Source: Minwuia thermotolerans (GTDB taxonomy: Bacteria > Pseudomonadota > Alphaproteobacteria > Minwuiales > Minwuiaceae). Taken from it: a DNA stretch of 64,000 nucleotides. The stretch is taken from NCBI RefSeq assembly GCF_002924445.1, contig NZ_PIGG01000068.1, forward strand, positions 1 through 64,000, given 5' to 3'. The translations under genes were made by a program, and so were the position numbers. The notes beneath the pieces are model-generated. The model was not told the DNA's origin. It saw only the letters and a list, made by a program, of their open reading frames with translations, and searched no databases. Positions 34,178-42,295 of the stretch are shown one piece after another (the first letter of the stretch is position 1; each line of letters begins with the position of its first letter).

Positions 34178-34954
34178 CTACCGGTTCTTGAAGGCGGGCT
34201 TGCGCTTCTCGGCGAAGGCGGCCATGCCCTCGTTCTGGTCTTCGGTCGCGAACAGCGAGTGGAAGACGCGACGTTCGAACATGATGCCGTCGCGCAGCAT
34301 GGTCTCGTAAGCCTTGTTGACGGATTCCTTGGCGATCATCACCGACGGGCGCGAGAGCTCGGCGATCTTGGTCGCCGTGCTGACGGCCTCCTCGACCAGG
34401 TCGTCGACAGGCACGATGCGGCTCACCAGCCCGGAGCGCTCGGCCTCCTCGGCGTCCATCATGCGCGCGGTGAGCACCATCTCCATCGCCTTGGACTTGC
34501 CGACGAAGCGGGTCAGGCGCTGGGTGCCGCCGGCGCCCGGGATGACGCCCAGGTTGATCTCCGGCTGGCCGAACTTGGCGTTCTCGCCGGCCAGGATGAA
34601 GTCGCACATCATGGCCAGTTCGCAGCCGCCGCCCAGCGCATAGCCCGCCACCGCGGCGATGACCGGCTTGCGCACCTTGCTCGCGGTCTCCCAGTTGGCG
34701 GTGATGAAGTCCTCCATGTAGACGTCCATGTAGGACTTGGGCTGCATCTCCTTGATGTCGGCGCCGGCCGCGAAGGCCTTGGACGAGCCGGTAATGACCA
34801 TGGCGCCGATGGCGTCGTCGGCCTCGTACTTCATCAGCGCGTCGGTCAGTTCGTCCATGAGCTGCTTGTTCAGCGCATTGAGCGCGTCCGGTCGGTTGAG
34901 CGTAATCAGCCCGACGGGTCCCCGCGTGTCGGTGAGGATGCATTCATAGGCCAT
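34178..34954 (-). CDS. Enoyl-CoA hydratase
   Basis: This 258-residue crotonase has both catalytic glutamates: one in [11 protein letters not shown] and one in [20 protein letters not shown]. The oxyanion-hole segment [11 protein letters not shown] is also present. It should hydrate 2-enoyl-CoA in fatty acid or amino acid breakdown (FadB1/ECHS1-like). It is probably the third gene of an operon with mutM and a small exported protein, the gap being 32 bases. Confidence 0.93.
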   Translation of the reverse strand: MAYECILTDTRGPVGLITLNRPDALNALNKQLMDELTDALMKYEADDAIGAMVITGSSKAFAAGADIKEMQPKSYMDVYMEDFITANWETASKVRKPVIAAVAGYALGGGCELAMMCDFILAGENAKFGQPEINLGVIPGAGGTQRLTRFVGKSKAMEMVLTARMMDAEEAERSGLVSRIVPVDDLVEEAVSTATKIAELSRPSVMIAKESVNKAYETMLRDGIMFERRVFHSLFATEDQNEGMAAFAEKRKPAFKNR

Positions 34955-34986
34955 GTCCGGTCTCCCCGTATGTCGGTCGCCGCCGT

Positions 34987-35328
34987 TCAGCGCGGCGCCA
35001 GCCTGAAGGTCACGGCGGTCTCGCCGCCCTGGCCCCTGATTTCCAGTTCCATGCGCTCCCCGTCGCGCAGGAGCCCGCCGCCGGGTCCGGCGTTCCAGCC
35101 GAGACCGGGCAGGGCCGAGGCGTAGTAACTTTCAACGGCCTCGCGCGCAACAGGTCCGGCTGCACGTACCACGACGACACGGCCCTCGGCGGTCTCGAAC
35201 ACGGTCTCGCTGTCGGCGTTGACCACCAGGCCCGGCATCAGCGGAATGTCCAGGGTCTCGATCCAGCCGTCGGCCCGCACCAGCAGTGGCGCGAGGCAGA
35301 GTGCGGCGATGGCGGCCAGGCGCCTCAT
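34987..35328 (-). CDS. Small exported protein of unknown function
   Basis: This 113-residue product has a clear signal peptide ([21 protein letters not shown], cleavage probably after the alanine near residue 20). A mature part of about 90 residues follows ([32 protein letters not shown] and later [15 protein letters not shown]). I do not recognise the family. The ATG at 35328 overlaps the mutM stop as ATGA, so it is translationally coupled to mutM. Genes of this kind next to mutM may be conserved in relatives, but nothing shows a DNA-repair role. Confidence 0.75.
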   Translation of the reverse strand: MRRLAAIAALCLAPLLVRADGWIETLDIPLMPGLVVNADSETVFETAEGRVVVVRAAGPVAREAVESYYASALPGLGWNAGPGGGLLRDGERMELEIRGQGGETAVTFRLAPR

Positions 35329-36155
35329 CGCTGGCAGGTCCCGCAATGAAACGTCGAACGGCCGGACTGCACCAGCCGCCCCACTGCGCCCCTGCAGCCG
35401 GGCTTCCGGCAGGGCTCGCCCTCACGGCCATAGACCCGGAAGTCGTGCTGGAAATAGCCCAGCTCGCCGGAGGCCTGGACATAATCGCGCAGCGTGGAGC
35501 CGCCGGCGGCGATGGCTTCCTCCAGCACGGTCTTGATTTCCGGGACCAGCCGCTCTGCACGCCGGCCGGCGACGGTGGCGGCGATCCGCTTTGGCGAGAT
35601 GCCGGCGCGGAACAGCGCTTCGCAGACATAGATGTTGCCCAGGCCGGCGACGATCCGCTGGTCCAGCAGCGCGGCCTTGATCGGCGTCCGCTTGCCGGCG
35701 AGGCGACGGCTCAGCTCGGCGCCGTCGAAGGCGGCGTCCAGCGGTTCCGGTCCCAGCGAGGCGAAGAACCGGTGGCTTTCCAGCGCACTCGTCTCGGCCA
35801 GGTCGAAGAAGCCGAAACGGCGGTGGTCCTGAAATGTGACCGCGGTGCCGTCGTCGGCGACGAAGACGATGTGCTCGTGCGGGCGTTGCGCGTTCGGCAG
35901 GGCGTCGTGGATGTGCATCCTCCCCGACATGCCCAGGTGCCCGATCAGGGTCTGGCGGTCGTCGAGATCGAACAGAAGGTATTTGGCGCGGCGGCGCAGG
36001 GCCTCGACGCGGCGGCCGGTCAGGCGTTCGGCCATGTTCTCGGGCAAGGGAAAGCGCAGGTCCGGCCGGCGCACCTCGACCCGAGAGAACACGCGCCCCT
36101 TCAGGCGGCGCTCCAGTCCGCGACGAACGGTCTCGACTTCGGGCAGTTCCGGCAT
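35325..36155 (-). CDS. mutM: Formamidopyrimidine-DNA glycosylase (Fpg/MutM)
   Basis: MutM removes 8-oxoguanine and ring-opened purines and cuts the abasic site. The 276-residue protein begins [13 protein letters not shown], with the catalytic proline at position 2, which fixes the start at 36155. It also has the beta-elimination lysine in RRRAKYLLF and [11 protein letters not shown]. The C-terminal zinc finger has four cysteines (EPCRKPGC and FHCGTCQR). It diverges from ubiE with about 50 bases between starts, the standard alphaproteobacterial arrangement. Confidence 0.97.
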   Translation of the reverse strand: MPELPEVETVRRGLERRLKGRVFSRVEVRRPDLRFPLPENMAERLTGRRVEALRRRAKYLLFDLDDRQTLIGHLGMSGRMHIHDALPNAQRPHEHIVFVADDGTAVTFQDHRRFGFFDLAETSALESHRFFASLGPEPLDAAFDGAELSRRLAGKRTPIKAALLDQRIVAGLGNIYVCEALFRAGISPKRIAATVAGRRAERLVPEIKTVLEEAIAAGGSTLRDYVQASGELGYFQHDFRVYGREGEPCRKPGCRGAVGRLVQSGRSTFHCGTCQR

Positions 36156-36205
36156 GGGCCGCAATGTAGCGCGGCCCTCGGGCCTCCGCTATGGTCCATC
36201 CCGCC

Positions 36206-36958
36206 ATGACGGACAGCGATGAAGAGAAGGCAAGCTTCGGCTTTTCGGAGGTCCCCGCGGCGGAGAAATCCGCACGCGTGGGCGAAGTCTTCCGCTCGGT
36301 CGCCGGCCGCTACGATCTGATGAACGACCTTATGTCCGGGGGCGTCCACCGCCTCTGGAAGGAACGCTTTGTCGCCGCCCTCCGGCCCCGGCCCGGGGAG
36401 CGCATCCTCGATCTGGCCGGCGGGACCGGGGATATCGCCCGGCGCATCCTGGAACGCACCGGCGGCACGGCGAAGGTCACGCTCTGCGACATCAACGAAG
36501 CCATGGTGGCGGCAGGGCGCGACCGGCTGATCGACCGGGGCATGGTCCGCGGCATCGACTGGGTCGTCGGCGACGCCGAGGCGCTGCCCTTTCCCGATCA
36601 CCGCTTCGACGCCGTGACAATCGCCTTCGGCATCCGCAACGTCACCCGCATACCGAAGGCGCTTGCGGAGATGCGGCGTGTGCTGAAGCCGGGCGGGCGT
36701 TTCTACTGCCTCGAATTCTCCAGCGTGCGTGCGGCGCTGCGTCCGGCCTACGACGTCTATTCCTTCCAGGTGCTGCCGCGCCTGGGCCGCCTCGTCGCCG
36801 GCGACGAGGCCGCCTACCGCTATCTTGCCGAGAGCATCCGCCGGTTTCCCGATCAGCGGGCCTTCGCCGCGATGATCGAGGAGGCCGGGTTCCGCCGCGT
36901 GGCCCACGAGGACCTGACCGGCGGCGTTGCCGCCATTCACCACGGCTGGCGGATCTGA
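36206..36958 (+). CDS. ubiE: Ubiquinone/menaquinone C-methyltransferase UbiE
   Basis: UbiE methylates the benzoquinol ring (C2) in ubiquinone synthesis and demethylmenaquinone where present. The 250-residue SAM-dependent enzyme has [24 protein letters not shown], motif [44 protein letters not shown] and the C-terminal [12 protein letters not shown]. The ATG at 36206 is chosen, giving MTDSDEEK. ubiB follows on the same strand. Confidence 0.97.
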   Translation: MTDSDEEKASFGFSEVPAAEKSARVGEVFRSVAGRYDLMNDLMSGGVHRLWKERFVAALRPRPGERILDLAGGTGDIARRILERTGGTAKVTLCDINEAMVAAGRDRLIDRGMVRGIDWVVGDAEALPFPDHRFDAVTIAFGIRNVTRIPKALAEMRRVLKPGGRFYCLEFSSVRAALRPAYDVYSFQVLPRLGRLVAGDEAAYRYLAESIRRFPDQRAFAAMIEEAGFRRVAHEDLTGGVAAIHHGWRI

Positions 36959-37010
36959 CCCGGATGGCTTCCGGGGACCGATCGCTTCGCGCCCGCGGTG
37001 CAGGCCGGCC

Positions 37011-38591
37011 ATGATCGGGTCGGTCGCGATGTTCCGGAAGCTCCGCTATCTCGGTCGGCTGATCGTCATCGCGCGCACCCTGGCGCGTCACGACGCGTTG
37101 TTCCCCCTGCAGCAGTTCGACGCCCCGCCATTGGTCATGCGGCTGGCCCGGCTGTTCGCGCTGCGCAGCCGCAAGAACCGGAAACGGCGGCCAGGTGAAA
37201 GGCTGGCCGCTGCCTTCGAGGATCTGGGACCCTCCTTTATCAAGCTCGGACAGGCGTTGTCGGTGCGCGCCGACCTGCTGGGCGAGGACATTGCCCATGA
37301 CCTCGACCGTCTGCGCGACCGGCTGCCGCCCTTCCCGTTCGTGAAGGCGAAGGAAAAGATCGAGGATCAGCTGGGCCGCCCGCTGGAGGAGCTGTTCGAG
37401 AGCTTCGACGAAAAGCCGGTGGCGGCCGCTTCCATCGCTCAGGTTCATTTTGCGACCGTGCGCGACGGCGAGACGATCCGGGAGGTGGCGGTCAAGGTCG
37501 TCCGGCCCGGCATCGCGGAAATGATGGAACGCGACCTTGGGCTGTTCTACTGGCTGGCCGCGATGGCCGAGCGGGCCGAGCCCGAGCTTCGCCGCCTGAA
37601 GCCGACGGAGGTCGTGCGGACCCTGCAGGAAACCGTCGAGCTGGAAATGGACTTCCGGCTGGAGGCGGCGGCCGCCGACGAAATCGGGGAGATGTTCGAG
37701 AGCGATCCCGATTTTGAGGCGCCAGCGGTGGATTGGGAGCGCACCAGCGAGTCGGTGCTGACCATGGAGCGGGTGCGCGGCATCTCCATGGGCGACCGGG
37801 CGGCGCTGGAAGCGGCGGGCATCGACCTGAAGGAAGTCGCGGTCCGCGTCATCCGCATCTTCCTGCGGCAGGCGATGAACCAGGGGCTGTTCCACGCCGA
37901 CATGCATCAGGGGAACCTGTTCGTGAAGCCCGATGGCGTCATCGTCGCAGTCGATTTCGGCATCATGGGCCGGTTGGACCGGCCAACCCGCATATTCATG
38001 GCGGAAATGCTGGGGGCCTTCATCGCCGGCGATTACCGCCGGGCGGCGGAGGTGCATTTCGCCGCCGGCTACGTGCCGCGTCACAAGTCGGTCGACGCCT
38101 TCGCACAGGCCTGCCGATCCATCGGCGCGCCGATCCGCGGCAAGCCGGTGAGCGAGATTTCCGTCGGCCGGTTGCTGGCGCAGCTCTTCCGCATCACCAA
38201 GACCTTCGACATGGAGACCCGGACCGAGCTTCTGCTGCTGCAGAAGACGATGGTCACGGTGGAAGGCGTGGCCCGTGATCTGGACCCGGAGATCAACTTC
38301 TGGGAGGCGGCGCAGCCCGTCGTCGAAGGCTGGGCCGAGGAGAATCTGGGGCTGGAGGCGCGCGTCGTTGACGGTCTCGGCACGGCGCTCGACATGATCG
38401 ACCGGGTGCCCAGGCTGCTGGCGCGGACGGAGATCGCCATCGACCGGCTGTCGGCGCTGCCCGTGATGGCCTCCGAGACCCTGGATGTCACCGCGAAGCG
38501 GCGCAAGCGCACAGCCTGGCTCACGGCGGGCGCCGCGGTGCTGGGCGGCCTTGCCGGCGCCGTGATCATGGCGCTGGTGCTGAACGGTTAG
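37011..38591 (+). CDS. ubiB: Ubiquinone biosynthesis kinase-like protein UbiB
   Basis: UbiB is an atypical kinase (ABC1/ADCK/COQ8 family) needed for ubiquinone synthesis. The 526-residue protein has the signature KxGQ region in GPSFIKLGQALSVRADLL, AAASIAQVH, the FHADMHQGN catalytic loop and VAVDFGIMGRL. Two C-terminal membrane helices probably lie in LTAGAAVLGGLAGAVIMALVL. ATG at 37011 is used; ATG at 37029 is also possible. The stop overlaps the convergent hydrolase stop in the tetranucleotide TTAG. Confidence 0.96.
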   Translation: MIGSVAMFRKLRYLGRLIVIARTLARHDALFPLQQFDAPPLVMRLARLFALRSRKNRKRRPGERLAAAFEDLGPSFIKLGQALSVRADLLGEDIAHDLDRLRDRLPPFPFVKAKEKIEDQLGRPLEELFESFDEKPVAAASIAQVHFATVRDGETIREVAVKVVRPGIAEMMERDLGLFYWLAAMAERAEPELRRLKPTEVVRTLQETVELEMDFRLEAAAADEIGEMFESDPDFEAPAVDWERTSESVLTMERVRGISMGDRAALEAAGIDLKEVAVRVIRIFLRQAMNQGLFHADMHQGNLFVKPDGVIVAVDFGIMGRLDRPTRIFMAEMLGAFIAGDYRRAAEVHFAAGYVPRHKSVDAFAQACRSIGAPIRGKPVSEISVGRLLAQLFRITKTFDMETRTELLLLQKTMVTVEGVARDLDPEINFWEAAQPVVEGWAEENLGLEARVVDGLGTALDMIDRVPRLLARTEIAIDRLSALPVMASETLDVTAKRRKRTAWLTAGAAVLGGLAGAVIMALVLNG

Positions 38592-39685
38592 TCCGCCAGG
38601 AAGTCGAGAAGTGCGCCGACAACCGCCTCGGGCCGTTCCTGCTGGACCCAGTGGCCGGCGCCATCGATCAGCGTCGTCCCGCGCCAGTCAGCGCAGGCGC
38701 GCTCGGCCATAGCCTGCAACGCGCCCGGGCGCTGGTGGATGCCCCAGTCCCGCGCCCCGGCGATGAAACAGGCTGGTACGTCCAGTCGCCGGCCGGCGAA
38801 GACCCGCATGTCGGCCAGATAGGCGGGGTCGGTCATGTTGCGGTACCAGTTGAGCGCGCACTGGAACCCGGTCCGGCGGAAGGCCTCGACATAGACCGCC
38901 AGCTCCGCGTCCGTCAGCCAGCCGCAGGCGGCGATCTCTTCCGGCGTCGGCATGTCGGGCGCCACGGTCTCCGCCATGCCGGCATCACGGTCCATGACGT
39001 AGTAGGCCGGCAGTTTCGCCAGTTCATCCGCGCTCCACGCCGCCAGTTCCCGGGGCCGGTTGCCCGGCCAGTCGCCGCTCTTCGCGTGATAGTAGGCGCG
39101 CAGGAAGTCGTGCAGGCCCTGCGGCGCATCCAGCATGTCGCGGTCGGCTTCGGGTGTGACGTAGTACCACTGATAATGCTTGCGCGGGCGGGGCAGTGCG
39201 GCGAGGTCAGCGTGGATATCGCCGCTCCCGCGTCTCGCTTCCAGCGGCGGCGGCCCGCCGAAGGGGGCGCTCATCAGCGCCGCGCGCCGGAAGATGTCGG
39301 GCCGGATCAGGGCGCAGTGAGCGGCCACTGGCGAGCCGAAATCGTGTCCGACGACCGCCGCGGCCTCCCGGATGTCGAGCGCCTTGAGCAGACCCAGCGC
39401 GTCCGTCGCCAGATTCAGCATGCGGCAGGCCCGTTCCGGGTCCTCGAAGCCGGGGTTCCAGCCGGTGGTCCGGCCGTAGCCGCGCTGGTCGGGCGCGATG
39501 ACCCGGTAGCCGGCGGCGGCCAGCGGCGTCATCACCTTGCGCCAGGAAAAGCCGAGTTCGGGAAAGCCGTGGAGCAGCAGGAGGACCGGCGCGTCGGGTG
39601 AACCGGCCTCCAGGTAGAACATCTCCAGCCCGTTCAGATTGTCCACGCGCCCGGTGCGGACGCCCGACGGCAACAGGTCTTCCAT
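38588..39685 (-). CDS. Alpha/beta hydrolase, epoxide hydrolase type
   Basis: This 365-residue hydrolase has the HGFPELGFSWR oxyanion motif, an aspartate nucleophile in VVGHDFGSPVAAH, a cap region with aromatic residues (ALNWYRNMTD), and the catalytic histidine in GAGHWVQQERPE. The Asp nucleophile and two candidate lid tyrosines point to a soluble epoxide hydrolase rather than an esterase. It stands alone; its end overlaps ubiB by four bases with no terminator between. Confidence 0.88.
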   Translation of the reverse strand: MEDLLPSGVRTGRVDNLNGLEMFYLEAGSPDAPVLLLLHGFPELGFSWRKVMTPLAAAGYRVIAPDQRGYGRTTGWNPGFEDPERACRMLNLATDALGLLKALDIREAAAVVGHDFGSPVAAHCALIRPDIFRRAALMSAPFGGPPPLEARRGSGDIHADLAALPRPRKHYQWYYVTPEADRDMLDAPQGLHDFLRAYYHAKSGDWPGNRPRELAAWSADELAKLPAYYVMDRDAGMAETVAPDMPTPEEIAACGWLTDAELAVYVEAFRRTGFQCALNWYRNMTDPAYLADMRVFAGRRLDVPACFIAGARDWGIHQRPGALQAMAERACADWRGTTLIDGAGHWVQQERPEAVVGALLDFLAD

Positions 39686-39772
39686 GATGCGGCTCCTCTC
39701 GCGGCGGTCCGGGCTTCAGCGTAGTGCCTCATCCGTTGCCGACGAAGACCTTCCGGGCCGCGCAGGCCGCAC

Positions 39773-39991
39773 TCAGGGCCGCATGAAGGCGTACTGCTCG
39801 TCCGGGTCGAGATTGTCGATGATGTAGCGCAGTTCCTCGGCGATCTCCTCGATCGGCCGGTTCTCGCGGTAAATCTGCATGACGAAGGACATCATCGAGC
39901 GCGCGACTTCCTCGCGGGAATAGCCGGTTTCCGCGGCCTCGGCGACGGCGGCTTCGACGTGCTTCTTCACGATGGTCGAGATCGAGGCCAT
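39773..39991 (-). CDS. Unknown 72-residue protein behind an FNR-type promoter
   Basis: This small soluble protein (MASISTIVKKHVEAAVAEAA...) is predicted to be largely helical, acidic near the C-terminus and free of cysteine. I do not recognise its family. The ATG at 39991 has GGAGGGG upstream. An FNR/FixK-like box (40056-40069) is centred about 71 bp before it, with a TATGCT -10 sequence at the spacing expected of a class II activated promoter. It diverges from pta-ackA, which has an equivalent box, so it is probably expressed in low oxygen. Confidence 0.75.
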   Translation of the reverse strand: MASISTIVKKHVEAAVAEAAETGYSREEVARSMMSFVMQIYRENRPIEEIAEELRYIIDNLDPDEQYAFMRP

Positions 39992-40055
39992 TGACGCCCC
40001 TCCATGCGTTGTTCCCAGAATGGTGCGAGCATAGCGGCGGCGGCGGCCGGCGATC

Positions 40056-40069
40056 TTGATCTGGCTCAA
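40056..40069 (-). promoter_or_regulatory. FNR/FixK-like box for the 72-residue protein
   Basis: TTGATCTGGCTCAA matches the TTGAT-N4-ATCAA pattern with one mismatch. Its centre is 71.5 bp upstream of the leftward start codon at 39991. If the transcript starts 41.5 bp from the centre, a -10 hexamer TATGCT falls at exactly the expected place (40033-40028 on the reverse strand). It shares 16 of 17 bases with the second box 43 bp away. Confidence 0.65.
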
Positions 40070-40098
40070 TTGTGCGAACCACACTGGCCCCGGCGGTC

Positions 40099-40112
40099 TT
40101 GATCTGGCGCAA
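40099..40112 (+). promoter_or_regulatory. FNR/FixK-like box for pta-ackA
   Basis: TTGATCTGGCGCAA is a near copy of the neighbouring box and matches TTGAT-N4-ATCAA with two mismatches in the right half. The centre is 70.5 bp upstream of the pta ATG. A start site at -41.5 spacing puts CATGCT (40135-40140) at the -10 position. This mirrors the leftward promoter. Confidence 0.6.
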
Positions 40113-40175
40113 TGCCTCTCCGGCGCGCCGCGGTCATGCTGCGCATGGCACGGACAATTCGGGCGATCGGGAACA

Positions 40176-41117
40176 ATGGCTGACATCTTCTCCGCACTGG
40201 TGGCGCGCGCCGCCGGCTATCCGTCGGCGCCGACGGCGGTCGTTCATCCCTGTGACGCGCCCTCCCTGCAGGGCGCCGCGGACGCTGCGCGCGCGGGCCT
40301 CATCGAGCCTCTGCTCGTCGGGCCGCGGCACCGCATCGACGATGCGGCGGCGGCGCTCGGTCTCGACATCTCGGCCTGGCCCCGGATCGACACCCGCCAC
40401 AGCCACGAGTCGGCGGAGATGGCGGTGGCGGCCGTCCGTCAGGGCCGCGCGGAGGCGCTGATGAAGGGCAGTCTGCACACCGACGAACTGCTCCATGCCG
40501 TGCTCGCAAGAGAGACCGGCCTGCGCACGGAGAAGCGCCTCAGCCACGTCTTCGCCCTGGAGATTCCGGGCCAGGACCGCCTTCACTTCATCACGGACGC
40601 GGCCATCAACATCTATCCCGATCTGCTGGCCAAGGCGGATATCGTCCAGAATGCGATCGACTGCGTGCGCGCCCTGGGGATCGAGCGGCCCAAGGTCGCA
40701 ATCCTGTCGGCGGTCGAGACGGTCACGCCGAAGATCCCGTCCACGGTGGACGCCGCCGCCCTCTGCAAGATGGCGGACCGCGGCCAGATCACCGGGGCGG
40801 ATCTGGACGGTCCACTGGCCTTCGACAACGCCGTCAGCGTGGAGGCGGCCGAGATCAAGGGCATCCACTCTCCGGTCGCCGGCCGCGCCGACATTCTGGT
40901 CGCACCCGACATGGAGGCGGGCAACATGATTGCCAAGCAGCTCACCTTCCTCGCCAATGCGCGCGCTGCCGGCGTGGTGATGGGCGCACGTGCGCCCATC
41001 ATCCTGACAAGCCGTGCGGACGACGCGGCCGCGCGCCTCGCCTCTGCCGCCGTCGCCGCGCTGGTCGCCCATGCGCGGCGCATCGCGGCTGCCGCGGCGG
41101 TGATGGGGGAAGACTGA
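40176..41117 (+). CDS. pta: Phosphate acetyl/butyryltransferase
   Basis: This 313-residue enzyme of the short PTA/PTB family transfers the acyl group of acetyl- or butyryl-CoA to phosphate. It has ALMKGSLHTDELLHAVL, TDAAINIYPDLLAKADIVQNAID and VGRADILVAPDMEAGNMIAKQL-like conserved parts. Unlike some proteobacterial homologues it lacks an N-terminal MaoC domain. The following ackA overlaps it by one base (TGATG), so the pair makes acetyl phosphate and ATP or runs acetate activation in reverse. FNR-like control is suggested by the box at 40099. Confidence 0.92.
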   Translation: MADIFSALVARAAGYPSAPTAVVHPCDAPSLQGAADAARAGLIEPLLVGPRHRIDDAAAALGLDISAWPRIDTRHSHESAEMAVAAVRQGRAEALMKGSLHTDELLHAVLARETGLRTEKRLSHVFALEIPGQDRLHFITDAAINIYPDLLAKADIVQNAIDCVRALGIERPKVAILSAVETVTPKIPSTVDAAALCKMADRGQITGADLDGPLAFDNAVSVEAAEIKGIHSPVAGRADILVAPDMEAGNMIAKQLTFLANARAAGVVMGARAPIILTSRADDAAARLASAAVAALVAHARRIAAAAAVMGED

Positions 41118-42295
41118 TGGCGGGCGATCTGATCCTTGCGGTGAACGCCGGTTCCTCGACCGTCAAGTTCGGGGCGTTCCGTCTGCCGTCGCTGGAAAGG
41201 GTCGCCGCCGGCCATGTCGACGCGCTGGGGTCTGACGCTTGCGCCTTCCGCGCCGAAGCGGCGGGCGAAACCCGTTCGCAGGAACTGCCGGGCGCCGACC
41301 ACGAGCGCGCCATGGATGCGCTGGTGACCTGGATTGGCGAGGCTTTCAGCGGAGACACGATCGTCGCCTGCTCCCATCGCATCGTTCACGGCGGACCCGA
41401 CCATGTCTGGCCGCTGCTGGCGGACGGGGCGGTGGTGCGCGAACTGGAGGCCTTCATTCCGCTGGCGCCGCTTCACCAGCCGCATAACCTGGCCGGCATG
41501 GTGGCGCTGGCCCGGGCGCTGCCGGGGACGCCGCAGGTCGCCTGCTTCGATACCGCGTTTCACCGCGATCATCCGAAAGTGGCCGAGGTCTATGCCCTGC
41601 CGCGCGAAATGACCGAAGCCGGCGTCCGCCGCTACGGCTTTCACGGCCTTTCCTACGAATACATCGCCCGGCGGCTCCGCAATCTCGATCCCGAACTCGC
41701 CTCGGGACGGGTCATCGTGGCCCATCTCGGCGCAGGCGCCAGTCTCTGCGCCATGCGCGACGGCCGCAGCGTCGACAGCACCATGGGCTTCACCGCCCTG
41801 GACGGCCTGCCCATGGCGACGCGGACAGGGCAGCTCGATCCGGGCGTGGTCCTGCATCTGTGGCGGGAAGGCCGCCCGCTGGCCGAGGTGGAGCACATGC
41901 TCTACCGCGACAGCGGCCTGAAGGGACTGTCGGGGCTGAGCGGCGACATGCGTGAACTGCGGGCAGCCGGCACGCCCGAGGCGGCCTTCGCGATCGAGTA
42001 TTTCTGCTATCGCGTCGCCCGCGAGATCGGCGCGCTGGCGGTCAGTCTCGGCGGTCTGGACGGGCTGGTCTTCACCGCCGGGGTGGGGGAGAACGCGCCG
42101 GCGATCCGCACCGACATCTGCAGCCGGCTCGGCCTGCTTGGCGCCGTGGTGGACGAGGCCGCGAACGCCGCAGGCGCGGAGCGTTTCGACGCGGCAAGCA
42201 GCCGGATCAGGCTGCTCCGCCTGCCGACGGACGAGGAGAAGATGCTGGCCATACATGCCGCCCGCTGCATCGGCGCGTCGATCGGAGCGTCATAG
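41117..42295 (+). CDS. ackA: Acetate kinase
   Basis: This 392-residue acetate/propionate kinase converts acetyl phosphate and ADP to acetate and ATP. Conserved features are LAVNAGSSTVKFG at the N-terminus, CSHRIVHGGP, RYGFHGLSYEYIARRL, VIVAHLGAGASLCAMRDGRSVDSTMGFT and FTAGVGENAPAIR. The start codon overlaps the pta stop. The 3' end overlaps the end of the convergent APH/AAA gene by six bases. Together with pta it forms a fermentation or acetate-overflow pair. Confidence 0.96.
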   Translation: MAGDLILAVNAGSSTVKFGAFRLPSLERVAAGHVDALGSDACAFRAEAAGETRSQELPGADHERAMDALVTWIGEAFSGDTIVACSHRIVHGGPDHVWPLLADGAVVRELEAFIPLAPLHQPHNLAGMVALARALPGTPQVACFDTAFHRDHPKVAEVYALPREMTEAGVRRYGFHGLSYEYIARRLRNLDPELASGRVIVAHLGAGASLCAMRDGRSVDSTMGFTALDGLPMATRTGQLDPGVVLHLWREGRPLAEVEHMLYRDSGLKGLSGLSGDMRELRAAGTPEAAFAIEYFCYRVAREIGALAVSLGGLDGLVFTAGVGENAPAIRTDICSRLGLLGAVVDEAANAAGAERFDAASSRIRLLRLPTDEEKMLAIHAARCIGASIGAS

